Source: Macellibacteroides fermentans
Lineage (GTDB): Bacteria; Bacteroidota; Bacteroidia; Bacteroidales; Tannerellaceae
Length of the DNA stretch: 64,000 nucleotides
Direction: 5' to 3'
NCBI RefSeq assembly: GCF_013409575.1
Contig: NZ_JACCCY010000002.1
Span: 186,001 to 250,000, forward strand
Part shown: positions 39,256 through 47,885 of the stretch, piece after piece
Position numbering within the stretch: the stretch's first letter is position 1
Layout: each line of letters begins with the position of its first letter
Program-made: the position numbers and the translations under genes
Notes under the pieces: model-generated
Database searches by the model: none
What the model saw: the letters and a program-made list of their open reading frames with translations, nothing else
What the model was told of the DNA's origin: nothing

Positions 39256-42200
39256 ATGTCCAAACAGAAGAAATTTTTGACTTGTGATGGTAACCAGGCT
39301 GCTGCACATATAGCTTATATGTTCAGTGAGGTGGCTGCTATTTACCCCATCACACCATCGTCGACGATGGCTGAATACGTTGACGAATGGGCTGCTGCTG
39401 GTAGAAAGAACATCTTCGGTGAAACGGTGAAAGTGGAAGAAATGCAATCTGAGGCAGGTGCAGCAGGTGCTCTTCATGGTTCATTGCAGGCCGGAGCCCT
39501 AACGACAACATTTACAGCCTCTCAGGGGTTGTTGTTGATGATTCCTAACATGTACAAAATTGCAGGGGAGCTGCTTCCTACTGTATTCCATGTGTCGGCT
39601 CGTGCTTTGGCTGCTCAGGCATTGTCAATTTTCGGCGATCATCAGGATGTTATGGCAGCTCGTCAGACTGGTTTTGCCATGTTCTGTACCGGATCTGTGC
39701 AAGAGGTAATGGATATGGCGGCTGTGGCTCACCTGGCTACTTTGAAAACCCGTATTCCTTTTATGCACTTCTTCGATGGTTTCAGAACTTCGCACGAAAT
39801 TCAGAAAATTGAAGCTTTGGCACAAGAAGACGTTATTCCGTTGATTGACCAGCAGGCTTTGGCCGATTTCCGTAAGAGAGCTTTGAATCCTGAAGCTCCT
39901 GTAGCCAGAGGTACTGCTCAGAATCCGGATATCTACTTCCAGGCTCGCGAGGCTTCAAATCCTTTTTACGATGCTGTTCCTGAAGTAGTAGAAGAATACT
40001 TGAATAAACTGGCTGTAATCACAGGCAGAAAATATAATCTGTTTGACTATTACGGAGCTGAAGATGCCGACCGCGTGATTATCGCGATGGGATCTGTTAC
40101 AGAAGCAATCCGTGAGGTAATAGATATGATGAATGCTAATGGCGAAAAGGTTGGTTTGATTTCTGTACACTTGTACCGTCCATTCTCTGCCAAACATTTC
40201 CTTGCAGCTCTTCCTAAAACAGTTAAAAAGATTGCTGTATTAGACAGAACAAAAGAACCGGGAGCTACCGGCGAACCTCTTTACCTTGATGTTAAGGATT
40301 GTTTGTATGGAAAAGAAAACGCTCCGGTTGTAGTTGGTGGTCGTTACGGCTTATCTTCAAAAGATACAACTCCGGCACAGATTGTTGCTGTGTACGAAAA
40401 TCTGGCAATGAATTTGCCTAAGAATCAATTTACTATCGGTATTGTAGACGATGTTACATTTACTTCTCTCCCTCCGAAAGAAGAAATTATATTCGAAAAT
40501 GGTCCTTATGAAGCTAAGTTCTATGGATTAGGAGCTGATGGTACTGTTGGTGCTAACAAGAACTCTGTTAAGATTATCGGTGATAATACCGATAAGTATT
40601 GCCAGGCTTATTTCTCTTACGACTCAAAGAAATCGGGCGGTTTTACCTGTTCTCACCTTCGTTTTGGTGATAACCCCATCCGTTCTACCTATTTGGTTAC
40701 GACACCCGACTTTGTAGCTTGTCACGTTCAGGCTTACCTTCGTTTGTACGATGTAACCAAGGGGCTGAAGAAGAATGGAACATTCCTGCTTAACACGGTT
40801 TGGAATGCAGAAGAGGTAAAGAAGAATCTGCCGGATAAGGTTAAGAAATATTTTGCCCAAAATAACATTACGCTTTACATTATCAATGCTACTATGATTG
40901 CTCAGGAAATTGGTTTGGGTAACCGTACCAATACAATCCTTCAATCGGCATTTTTCAAGATCACAAATGTAATTCCTTTTGATCTGGCTGTAGAACAGAT
41001 GAAGAAATTCATTGTGAAATCGTACGGTAAGAAGGGTGAAGATGTAGTGAACAAGAATAATGCTGCGGTAGATCGCGGTACTGAATTTGTAAAGGTTGAG
41101 ATTCCGGCAGAATGGGCACTGATTGATCCCCAACCGGAAGAGTCTCATCCGGATGATTCCGATTTCATTAAGAATATTGTGCGCCCCATCAATGCTCAGG
41201 CTGGAGATGATCTTCCTGTATCTGCATTTAAAGGCCGCGAAGATGGTACATGGGAACAAGGAACAGCTGCCTCTGAAAAACGTGGAGTTGCTGCTTTTGT
41301 TCCGGTTTGGAATGCCGACAACTGTATTCAGTGTAACCAATGTGCTTATGTTTGTCCTCACGCAACCATCCGTCCGTTTGTTTTGGATGAAGCCGAACAG
41401 GCTAAAGCTCCTCAGTTCGCAACACTGAAAGCTACTGGTAAGCAGTTTGCCGGAATGCAGTTCCGCATCCAGGTGAATGTTCTTGACTGTCTGGGTTGTT
41501 CAAACTGTGTGGATGTTTGTCCCGGTAATAAGCAAGGCAAAGCCTTGGATATGGTTCCAATCGAAGGGGAATACGATGAGCAGGATAATTGGGACTTCAT
41601 GGTTAAGGAGGTTAAATCAAAACAACATTTGGTTGACATCAAGGCTAATGTGAAGAATTCTCAGTTTGCTACTCCTCTGTTTGAGTTCTCAGGTGCTTGT
41701 GCAGGTTGCGGTGAAACTCCGTACATCAAACTGATTTCTCAGTTGTTTGGTGATCGTCAGATGATTGCAAATGCTACCGGTTGTACCTCTATCTATTCTG
41801 GTTCTGCTCCTTCAACTCCATATACAACCAACGAAAAGGGTCACGGTCCGGCTTGGGCTAACTCTTTGTTTGAGGATAATGCCGAATATGGTTTAGGTAT
41901 GCGTCTGGCTACGGTTAAGATGAGAGAGCGTTTGGTTAGATTGATGACTGAAGCGCAGACTTGTTCTTGCTGTTCGGACGAACTTAAGGCTTTGTTCAGC
42001 GAGTGGATCGAAAAGAAAGAAGATACGGATGCCAGCATTGAACTTGCAGGAAAGATCAGACCGATGGTTGCTGCTTGCGATTGCGATATTTGCAAACAGA
42101 TCCACGAACTGGGTCACTTCATGATCAAGAAATCACAATGGATTATTGGTGGTGACGGTTGGGCATATGATATCGGCTTCGGTGGTCTTGACCATGTGAT

Positions 42201-42801
42201 TGCTTCTGGCGAAAACGTAAACATCCTGGTTGTAGATACAGAGGTTTACTCGAATACAGGTGGTCAGTCTTCTAAGTCAACTCCAGTCGGTGCTGTTGCC
42301 AAATTTGCTGCTGCCGGAAAGCAGGTGCGTAAAAAAGACCTGGGTCTTATCGCAACTACTTATGGATATGTATATGTGGCTCAGATTGCTATGGGTGCTA
42401 ACCAGGCACAAACCTTGAAAGCGATTAAAGAGGCTGAGGCATATGATGGCCCATCTTTGATTATTGCTTATGCTCCATGTATCAGTCACGGATTGAAGGG
42501 CGGCATGGGTAAAGCTCAAACCGAAGAGGCTGAAGCTGTAGCATGTGGTTACTGGCATTTGTGGCGTTATAATCCAGCGTTGGAAGCTGAAGGTAAGAAT
42601 CCGTTCTTATTGGATTCAAAAGAACCTCAGTGGGATAAGTTCCAGAGCTTCCTGAAGGGTGAAGTTCGTTACTCTTCGCTGATGAAGCAATTCCCGGTTG
42701 AAGCCGCCGAATTGTTCCAGGCTGCCGAAAAGAATGCTAAGTGGAGATATAACAACTACAAACGGTTGTCTATAACCATGGAACCAGAAGCTGCTGAATA
42801 A
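39256..42801 (+). CDS. nifJ: Pyruvate:ferredoxin (flavodoxin) oxidoreductase
   Basis: 1181-residue single-chain enzyme converting pyruvate and CoA to acetyl-CoA, CO2 and reduced ferredoxin, central to anaerobic fermentation. Domains in order: the pyrimidine-binding domain with YPITPSSTMAEYVDEW, the CoA domain, a gamma-type domain (GLGADGTVGANKNSVKII), two ferredoxin clusters (CIQCNQCAYVCPH near 689 and CLGCSNCVDVCPG near 743), the GACAGCGETPY cluster ligands near 814, and the thiamine-diphosphate block GDGWAYDIGFGG near 965 with SNTGGQSSKSTP. It starts 32 bases after the AAA ATPase gene. Confidence 0.98.
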   Translation: MSKQKKFLTCDGNQAAAHIAYMFSEVAAIYPITPSSTMAEYVDEWAAAGRKNIFGETVKVEEMQSEAGAAGALHGSLQAGALTTTFTASQGLLLMIPNMYKIAGELLPTVFHVSARALAAQALSIFGDHQDVMAARQTGFAMFCTGSVQEVMDMAAVAHLATLKTRIPFMHFFDGFRTSHEIQKIEALAQEDVIPLIDQQALADFRKRALNPEAPVARGTAQNPDIYFQAREASNPFYDAVPEVVEEYLNKLAVITGRKYNLFDYYGAEDADRVIIAMGSVTEAIREVIDMMNANGEKVGLISVHLYRPFSAKHFLAALPKTVKKIAVLDRTKEPGATGEPLYLDVKDCLYGKENAPVVVGGRYGLSSKDTTPAQIVAVYENLAMNLPKNQFTIGIVDDVTFTSLPPKEEIIFENGPYEAKFYGLGADGTVGANKNSVKIIGDNTDKYCQAYFSYDSKKSGGFTCSHLRFGDNPIRSTYLVTTPDFVACHVQAYLRLYDVTKGLKKNGTFLLNTVWNAEEVKKNLPDKVKKYFAQNNITLYIINATMIAQEIGLGNRTNTILQSAFFKITNVIPFDLAVEQMKKFIVKSYGKKGEDVVNKNNAAVDRGTEFVKVEIPAEWALIDPQPEESHPDDSDFIKNIVRPINAQAGDDLPVSAFKGREDGTWEQGTAASEKRGVAAFVPVWNADNCIQCNQCAYVCPHATIRPFVLDEAEQAKAPQFATLKATGKQFAGMQFRIQVNVLDCLGCSNCVDVCPGNKQGKALDMVPIEGEYDEQDNWDFMVKEVKSKQHLVDIKANVKNSQFATPLFEFSGACAGCGETPYIKLISQLFGDRQMIANATGCTSIYSGSAPSTPYTTNEKGHGPAWANSLFEDNAEYGLGMRLATVKMRERLVRLMTEAQTCSCCSDELKALFSEWIEKKEDTDASIELAGKIRPMVAACDCDICKQIHELGHFMIKKSQWIIGGDGWAYDIGFGGLDHVIASGENVNILVVDTEVYSNTGGQSSKSTPVGAVAKFAAAGKQVRKKDLGLIATTYGYVYVAQIAMGANQAQTLKAIKEAEAYDGPSLIIAYAPCISHGLKGGMGKAQTEEAEAVACGYWHLWRYNPALEAEGKNPFLLDSKEPQWDKFQSFLKGEVRYSSLMKQFPVEAAELFQAAEKNAKWRYNNYKRLSITMEPEAAE

Positions 42802-42820
42802 GTAGTATAGAATAAAATCA

Positions 42821-42855
42821 AAAAGGGCTGCTCCGTTAAGGAATGGCCCTTTTTT
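42821..42855 (+). terminator. Rho-independent terminator of the PFOR gene
   Basis: AAAAGGGC and GGCCCTTTT arms with an inner CTCC/GGA stem, followed by T6. Confidence 0.88.
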
Positions 42856-42941
42856 AGTTCGCTAGGTTGGTCTAATATATAAAAATTCTTAAATCAATGC
42901 ATTTAGTTTATGTTGTATAGCATATATTTGAATTATTGTTG

Positions 42942-42949
42942 TATCTTTG
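42942..42949 (+). promoter_or_regulatory. Putative -7 element of the 55-residue gene
   Basis: TATCTTTG matches TAnnTTTG. It predicts a leader of about 50 bases before the ATG at 43006. A -33 element is not clear. Confidence 0.5.
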
Positions 42950-43005
42950 CAGTATAAAAATAAAGAAATAATAAACCGACTTGCTAAAGGGGTAAGTCAC
43001 AAAAG

Positions 43006-43173
43006 ATGAAAATTATGAATACAATGAAAGAAAGCAATGTTCGCGCATTAGCGATGTTAAAGTACCAGGCCGATCGTTATCAATCTACAGGAAATGGTGT
43101 AATGAGTCAGCGTATCAACGCACAGATCAGGTCTATGTTAGTGGAAATGAACAATAGTTCTTCCAAGAATTAA
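43006..43173 (+). CDS. Small protein of 55 residues, unknown function
   Basis: An ATG-TAA frame of 55 codons. The product starts MKIMNTMKESNVRALAMLKY and ends in a polar NNSSSKN tail; the middle is predicted to be helical and is mildly basic. There is a purine-rich AAAGGGG about 15 bases upstream, a -7-like box at 42942 and a terminator after it, so it forms a complete transcription unit. The ATGs at 43015 and 43024 are alternative starts. No family is recognised. No signal peptide or membrane helix is seen. Confidence 0.65.
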   Translation: MKIMNTMKESNVRALAMLKYQADRYQSTGNGVMSQRINAQIRSMLVEMNNSSSKN

Positions 43174-43193
43174 TCAGAGGTTTTAAAGAGGTT

Positions 43194-43272
43194 TCTTTGT
43201 GTACTGCTTAGGCAGTTACCAAAGAAGATGCAGTGGAGTCCTTCGCAAAATGGCGGTTGGGGCTTTTTTTTA
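43194..43272 (+). terminator. Hairpin and Rho-independent terminator after the 55-residue gene
   Basis: A first imperfect hairpin (CTTTGTGTACTGC with GCAGTTACCAAAG, about 43194-43224) is followed by AGTCC-TT-CGC with GCG-GTT-GGGGCT and eight T, ending near 43272. The first hairpin may be a 3' UTR structure. Confidence 0.6.
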
Positions 43273-43410
43273 TGTTTGAAGCGTTTCTGTAAAATCTATA
43301 GATACAACTGATATAAGTTAGCATTTTAGTAAATTATCATATCCATACAATAAAGAGCATAACCCAGATAGGTCATGCTCTTTATTGTATGGATATGTTT
43401 ATATATTATT

Positions 43411-44214
43411 TTACTTACTGGCTTTAAGGCCTCTGATTACAGAAGGAGTAAAGCCTGCCAATTCCATTTCGTTCAATCCTCTGATAGTTATTCCTCCGGG
43501 TGTTGTAACCTTATCGATCTCTGTCTCCGGATTGCTTTTGTTGGCTAATAATAAATCGACTGCACCCTTCACCGTTTTCAAGACAATTTCTTTGGCCTGA
43601 TCCGGATAAAACCCGAGTTCTACTCCACCTTCGCTGGACGCTCTTATGTAACGCATAGCAAAAGCAATGCCACTTGATGCAAGAGCAGTACCGGCAGTCA
43701 TCAGATTTTCCTCGATCAACATAGCACTTCCCAATTCGTTAAACAGGTTTACAACCAGTTCTTCTTGCTCGTGAGTTGCATTGCATGAGGAAACAAAGGT
43801 CATACTGCTGCATACTTCAATAGCGGTATTTGGGATTACTCTAAATACAGCGGGTGTATTGGTGGATTCGGGTCTTGGATCCTTATCAAGAAATTCATTC
43901 AAACGATCGAAAGGAATTCCGGCTGCGATAGATATGATAATTTGATTTTCGTAATTCAGGGCATACTTTATTTCGCTTATTACGGATTCGACACGCCATG
44001 GTTTTACTGCTATTATAACAATATCTGCATTTTTTACAGCTTCCAGATTATTTTTTGAAATAATGAAACTGTTGTTGGCCTGCAACATCTTGTCCAGATT
44101 TTCCTGCACCAGGTCTGTACAAGTAATGTCTGATGCTTTTAGGATCGATCCTTTTGCCAAACCACGGGCAATAGCTCCACCAATATTCCCGACTCCGATT
44201 ACCGTAACTTTCAT
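43411..44214 (-). CDS. proC: Pyrroline-5-carboxylate reductase
   Basis: 267 residues. Catalyses the last step of proline synthesis with NAD(P)H. The N-terminal Rossmann motif is VTVIGVGNIGGAIARGL; the C-terminal dimer domain has the signature TAGTALASSGIAFAMRYIRASSEGGVELGF and TTPGGITIRGLNEME. A -7-like TACATTTG lies at 44272-44265 on the minus strand. It is divergent from the 3-methyladenine glycosylase gene. Confidence 0.96.
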   Translation of the reverse strand: MKVTVIGVGNIGGAIARGLAKGSILKASDITCTDLVQENLDKMLQANNSFIISKNNLEAVKNADIVIIAVKPWRVESVISEIKYALNYENQIIISIAAGIPFDRLNEFLDKDPRPESTNTPAVFRVIPNTAIEVCSSMTFVSSCNATHEQEELVVNLFNELGSAMLIEENLMTAGTALASSGIAFAMRYIRASSEGGVELGFYPDQAKEIVLKTVKGAVDLLLANKSNPETEIDKVTTPGGITIRGLNEMELAGFTPSVIRGLKASK

Positions 44215-44291
44215 TGTGTAAATCTCCTATTCCGTTAAATGATTTTAATCTGCTAAAGTAGCAACAAATGTAATCATAATAATTAAAAATA

Positions 44292-44321
44292 TTGGAATCC
44301 GATGTCTAAATCATATCTTTG
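44292..44321 (+). promoter_or_regulatory. Promoter of the 3-methyladenine glycosylase gene, giving a nearly leaderless transcript
   Basis: TTG at 44292-44294, a 19-base gap and TATCTTTG at 44314-44321. The ATG begins at 44327, only five bases after the -7 element, so the start codon is at or next to the predicted transcript start. Confidence 0.65.
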
Positions 44322-44326
44322 CGTGT

Positions 44327-44848
44327 ATGAAGTTAACACAATCATTTTTTGAGACCGATGTGCTTGAATTGGCACCTGCCCTTTTGGGGAAGATTATTTG
44401 CCGGAAGATGCCCGACGGGGAGGTGTTGCGTTGTCGTATCACCGAGACAGAGGCATACAATGGGGTATCCGATCTGGCTTGTCATGCCAGTAAAGGGCGT
44501 ACTTTACGAACGGAAGTAATGTATGGGGGCGGAGGAAATATCTATGTATACCTGATTTACGGAATGTATTGGATGCTAAATATTGTAAGTGGCGGAAAGG
44601 ATAGTCCTCAGGCAGTGCTTATCCGCGGAGTAGAACAGACCTCGGGCCCGGGGCGTGTAGGGCGTTTACTCGCTCTGGATAAATCCTTTTACGGAGAGTC
44701 TCTTATAACATCGGACCGTATTTGGCTGGAAGATGATGGAAGCGAGGTAAGTTATGAAACTACTCCTCGAATAGGAATTAACTATGCGGGTGAACCTTGG
44801 GTAAGTATGCCCTGGCGCTTTATTATCATAAATAATGCCAAAAACTAA
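44327..44848 (+). CDS. DNA-3-methyladenine glycosylase (AAG/MPG family)
   Basis: 173-residue base-excision repair enzyme that removes alkylated purines. FFETDVLELAPALLGKIICRK, the catalytic ITETEAYNGVSDLACHASKG (Glu of TETEAY activates water), the Tyr-containing YVYLIYGMYWMLNIV, AVLIRGVE and the GPGRVGRLL loop all match the AAG family. It is slightly shorter than usual (about 190-200). The ATG at 44327 matches family N termini and leaves no room for a conventional ribosome binding site. Confidence 0.93.
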   Translation: MKLTQSFFETDVLELAPALLGKIICRKMPDGEVLRCRITETEAYNGVSDLACHASKGRTLRTEVMYGGGGNIYVYLIYGMYWMLNIVSGGKDSPQAVLIRGVEQTSGPGRVGRLLALDKSFYGESLITSDRIWLEDDGSEVSYETTPRIGINYAGEPWVSMPWRFIIINNAKN

Positions 44849-44889
44849 GAAAATACCTCGAAAATTATCTTGTTTAAGTTGTTAAATTT

Positions 44890-44897
44890 TATCTTTG
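44890..44897 (+). promoter_or_regulatory. Putative -7 element of the C1 peptidase gene
   Basis: TATCTTTG matches TAnnTTTG; a TTG at 44870-44872 is 17 bases upstream. The ATG follows 34 bases downstream. Confidence 0.5.
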
Positions 44898-44931
44898 TCT
44901 TCTTATTAGAAATTATTAATAATCCTATAGA

Positions 44932-46113
44932 ATGAAAAAAGTATTAGTGGGTGCCCTGTTATTTGCATGCGCATTGACGACAGTGGCTCAGGAGAGCGGT
45001 GACTATGTTTTTACTCCGGTTAAGGAATTAAAAGTAACGCCTGTTAAAAATCAAAATCGTACCGGAACTTGTTGGTCGTTTTCTGGTCTTGGTTTCCTTG
45101 AGGCTGAGTTGATCCGTCAGGGTAAGGGTGAATTCGATTTGTCTGAAATGTTTATTGTAGGCCATTCGTATAAAGATAAAGCCGATAAATATGTTCGTCT
45201 GCATGGTAAACTAAATTTTGGTCAGGGAGGCTCTTTTGAAGATGTGTTGTATGTGACAAAACATTACGGAGCTGTTCCAGAGTCGGTGATGAACGGTTTA
45301 CAATATGGAGAAGATATGCATGTGCATGGCGAAATGGAAGCTATTGCATATAATTATGTGAATGCTGTAGTAAAAAATAATAACGGTAAGCTTTCTACTT
45401 CATGGAAAAAAGGATACGACGCCGTAATTGATTCTTACTTAGGTGAGGTTCCTGAAAAATTTACATACAATGGAAAAGAATATACTCCTCAGACTTTTGC
45501 AAAAGAGTTGGGCTTGAACATTGACGATTATGTATCGCTTACTTCTTATACTCACCACCCTTTCTATTCTGAATTTCCCCTGGAAATAGAAGATAACTGG
45601 CGTTGGGCTAATTCATATAATTTACCATTGGACGAGTTTATGGCTGTTTTTGAAAATGCAGTCAACACAGGTTACAGCATAGCCTGGGGATCGGACGTAA
45701 GTGAAAAGGGATTCACTCGTAACGGTGTAGCTGTTGTTCCAGACATCAAGGCTATTGAAACATCCGGATCTGACCAGGATAAATGGGTTGGATTAAGCAA
45801 AACAGAGAAGGATAATGAAATTAAGAAATTAATCGAAAAACCTTGTCAGGAAATAGCAGTTACTCAAGCAATGCGTCAGGAAGCTTACGATAACTACCAG
45901 ACAACAGATGATCATGGAATGATTATCTACGGAATTGCTAAAGATCAGACCGGTAAGAAATTCTATATGGTGAAGAACTCATGGGGTACTGATAATAAGT
46001 ATCAGGGAACATGGTATGCATCGGAAGCATTTGTTGCTTATAAAACAATGAATATTATTGTACACAAGGATGCTCTGCCAAAAACTATCGCTAAGAAGCT
46101 GGGCTTAAAGTGA
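44932..46113 (+). CDS. pepC: Exported C1-family cysteine aminopeptidase (PepC/bleomycin-hydrolase type)
   Basis: 393 residues with a signal peptide ending TVAQ. Papain-fold catalytic residues are visible: the Cys in RTGTCWSFSG (about 48), the His in TTDDHGMIIYG and the Asn in MVKNSWGTDN. The long insert (YVRLHGKLNFGQGGSFEDVLYV) and C-terminal segment follow bleomycin-hydrolase/PepC enzymes. Unlike cytosolic PepC it should act in the periplasm or outside, trimming peptides. A symmetric terminator at 46121 is shared with the convergent NlpE-like gene. Confidence 0.93.
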   Translation: MKKVLVGALLFACALTTVAQESGDYVFTPVKELKVTPVKNQNRTGTCWSFSGLGFLEAELIRQGKGEFDLSEMFIVGHSYKDKADKYVRLHGKLNFGQGGSFEDVLYVTKHYGAVPESVMNGLQYGEDMHVHGEMEAIAYNYVNAVVKNNNGKLSTSWKKGYDAVIDSYLGEVPEKFTYNGKEYTPQTFAKELGLNIDDYVSLTSYTHHPFYSEFPLEIEDNWRWANSYNLPLDEFMAVFENAVNTGYSIAWGSDVSEKGFTRNGVAVVPDIKAIETSGSDQDKWVGLSKTEKDNEIKKLIEKPCQEIAVTQAMRQEAYDNYQTTDDHGMIIYGIAKDQTGKKFYMVKNSWGTDNKYQGTWYASEAFVAYKTMNIIVHKDALPKTIAKKLGLK

Positions 46114-46120
46114 TATAAAT

Positions 46121-46160
46121 AAAAAAAGCCTTCCGAAAATAACTTCGGAAGGCTTTTTTT
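46121..46160. terminator. Bidirectional Rho-independent terminator
   Basis: AAAAAAAGCCTTCCGAA and TTCGGAAGGCTTTTTTT form a 17-bp perfect stem with T runs in both directions. It serves pepC on plus and the NlpE-like gene on minus, whose last codons overlap it. Confidence 0.93.
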
Positions 46161-46659
46161 ATTTGATCAGTTTCAGAGTGAAGTTAGTCCCGGAATCGGC
46201 TTTCTCCAAATACTGATTTAGCAGTATCATACTGTCGCCGGAACTAAGAAAGAACAGAGAAAGATCTCCATTGCTCGGCAGAAGCTCGTAGATTGTATCA
46301 TTTGGATATTGCGGACTTCCCTTCATGCTTTTTCTGTGACCGTAAGTATAGAAAGTTTTATCTTGTCCCTTATCTGCTTTTAGATAAGTCGTTGCCAATG
46401 AGAAAACTCCTTCAACACTTTTCTCCTGAAAAAAAAGATTTAAGTCGTACTTAATCCCTTCACTATTCTCAACCGGTAAAATACCGGAATAAGTTTCTTC
46501 AACAACATTTCCCAGGCTGTCTATTATTTGCAACGAATCGCGCATATTAGCGATAGTCGAATCTGCCGGAGTATCTGGTACAACAGGTTTTTGATCCGAT
46601 TTAGTATTGTTACAAGCCACTAATAGAATCGCCGAAATAGCAATAAGATACTTTTTCAT
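46159..46659 (-). CDS. NlpE-N-domain lipoprotein lacking the CxxC metal motif
   Basis: 166-residue lipoprotein; lipobox LVAC. After a Pro/Asp-rich linker, residues about 55-165 follow the NlpE N-terminal barrel: TYSGILPVENSEGIKYDLNLF, GVFSLATTYL, KTFYTYGHRKSMKGSP, NDTIYELLPSNGDLSLFFLSSGDSMILL. In NlpE the segment corresponding to LPVENSEG is LPCADCEG, so both cysteines are absent here. Copper sensing through CxxC is thus unlikely. Family assignment is by pattern; the role is unknown. Confidence 0.75.
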   Translation of the reverse strand: MKKYLIAISAILLVACNNTKSDQKPVVPDTPADSTIANMRDSLQIIDSLGNVVEETYSGILPVENSEGIKYDLNLFFQEKSVEGVFSLATTYLKADKGQDKTFYTYGHRKSMKGSPQYPNDTIYELLPSNGDLSLFFLSSGDSMILLNQYLEKADSGTNFTLKLIK

Positions 46660-46718
46660 CTGCTTTTCCTGTTTAATAGTTCTATATAATAAGAAACAGC
46701 CGTATTAATTCAATTGTT

Positions 46719-47846
46719 TTATAACCCAAGTACTCGTTTGAAGCGCTGCATAAAATCTTTAGCTTCTTCTAAAGTAAGACAAAGAGGAGGTAGCAGACGG
46801 ATGGTATTGGTTCCGGCAACACCTGTGAATACCTTTTCTTCAAAAAGAAGCCGGCTACGTATTTCCTTTATTGATCCTTCAAATTCAATACCGATCATGA
46901 GTCCTCTGCCGCGAATTTCTTTAATCCCGGGGAGTTTGGCTAGTTCATCTATCAGGTAATCGCCAATGGTTTTTGCATTATCCAGCAGCTTTTCATTTTC
47001 CATGATGTCAAGAACAGCGATTGCGGCAGCACAAGCAAGATGATTCCCTCCAAAAGTTGTTCCCAGCATTCCATAAACAGGCTTGAATTCCGGACTTATT
47101 AATACACCCGCTAACGGAAAGCCATTTCCTATACCTTTAGCTACGGTAATCATATCCGGCTTGATTCCTGCATATTGATGTGCAAAGAATTTTCCGGTTC
47201 GTCCGTATCCGGATTGTATCTCGTCTAAAATAAGTACTACATTATATTGAGTACAAAGCGCACGAAGCTCCTGCATAAAAAGATCCGAAGGCTGCTGTAT
47301 TCCTCCAACGCCCTGGATTCCTTCTATAATTACAGAAGAAACATCCCCTTTTTGAAGTTCGGCTTCAACAGCTTTAATGTCGTTAAGCGGAACAAATGTA
47401 ACGGGAATCGTATCGTTGATCGGGGCGATAATAGCCGGATTATCGGTCACCTTCACCGCAGCAGATGTACGTCCGTGAAAGGCTTTTTTAAATGAAACAA
47501 CTCTTTTCTTGTGATTATGGAAAGAGGCAAGTTTCAACGCATTTTCATTTGCTTCGGCTCCAGAGTTGATTAAGAATAATGAGTAGTCATCGTATCCGGA
47601 AAGTTTTCCTAGCTTTTCTGCCAACTCTACTTGCAATGAATTGATTACCGAATTGGAATAAAATCCCAATTTGTTGAGCTGTTCGGTTAGCTTTTGTACA
47701 TAGGATGGATGACAATGGCCTACTGAAATAACAGCATGCCCGCCATACAGATCAAGGTATTCGTTTCCTTCGGCATCCCACACATGGCATCCTTTACCTT
47801 TTACGATATCTATATTGAATAATGGATATACATCAAATAATTTCAT
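46719..47846 (-). CDS. argD: Acetylornithine (or succinylornithine) aminotransferase
   Basis: 375-residue class III PLP aminotransferase of arginine synthesis. GHCHPSYVQKL, FLINSGAEANENALKLA, FHGRTSAAVKVT, LDEIQSGYGRTGKFFAHQ and the PLP-lysine context TVAKGIGNGFPLAGV (Lys near 234) identify it. It is the last gene of the leftward argR-GNAT-argG-argC-argD cluster, 39 bases after argC. In Bacteroides the pathway uses N-succinylated intermediates, so the substrate here may be N-succinyl-glutamate semialdehyde. Confidence 0.95.
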   Translation of the reverse strand: MKLFDVYPLFNIDIVKGKGCHVWDAEGNEYLDLYGGHAVISVGHCHPSYVQKLTEQLNKLGFYSNSVINSLQVELAEKLGKLSGYDDYSLFLINSGAEANENALKLASFHNHKKRVVSFKKAFHGRTSAAVKVTDNPAIIAPINDTIPVTFVPLNDIKAVEAELQKGDVSSVIIEGIQGVGGIQQPSDLFMQELRALCTQYNVVLILDEIQSGYGRTGKFFAHQYAGIKPDMITVAKGIGNGFPLAGVLISPEFKPVYGMLGTTFGGNHLACAAAIAVLDIMENEKLLDNAKTIGDYLIDELAKLPGIKEIRGRGLMIGIEFEGSIKEIRSRLLFEEKVFTGVAGTNTIRLLPPLCLTLEEAKDFMQRFKRVLGL

Positions 47847-47885
47847 GTTTGTATTGTTATATTATCTTTATAACTTATTCCGAAT

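Noticed and set aside
40624-41361. 245-residue minus-strand frame inside the PFOR gene
   Set aside because: It is antisense to conserved oxidoreductase domains, with no start signal and no protein-like features.
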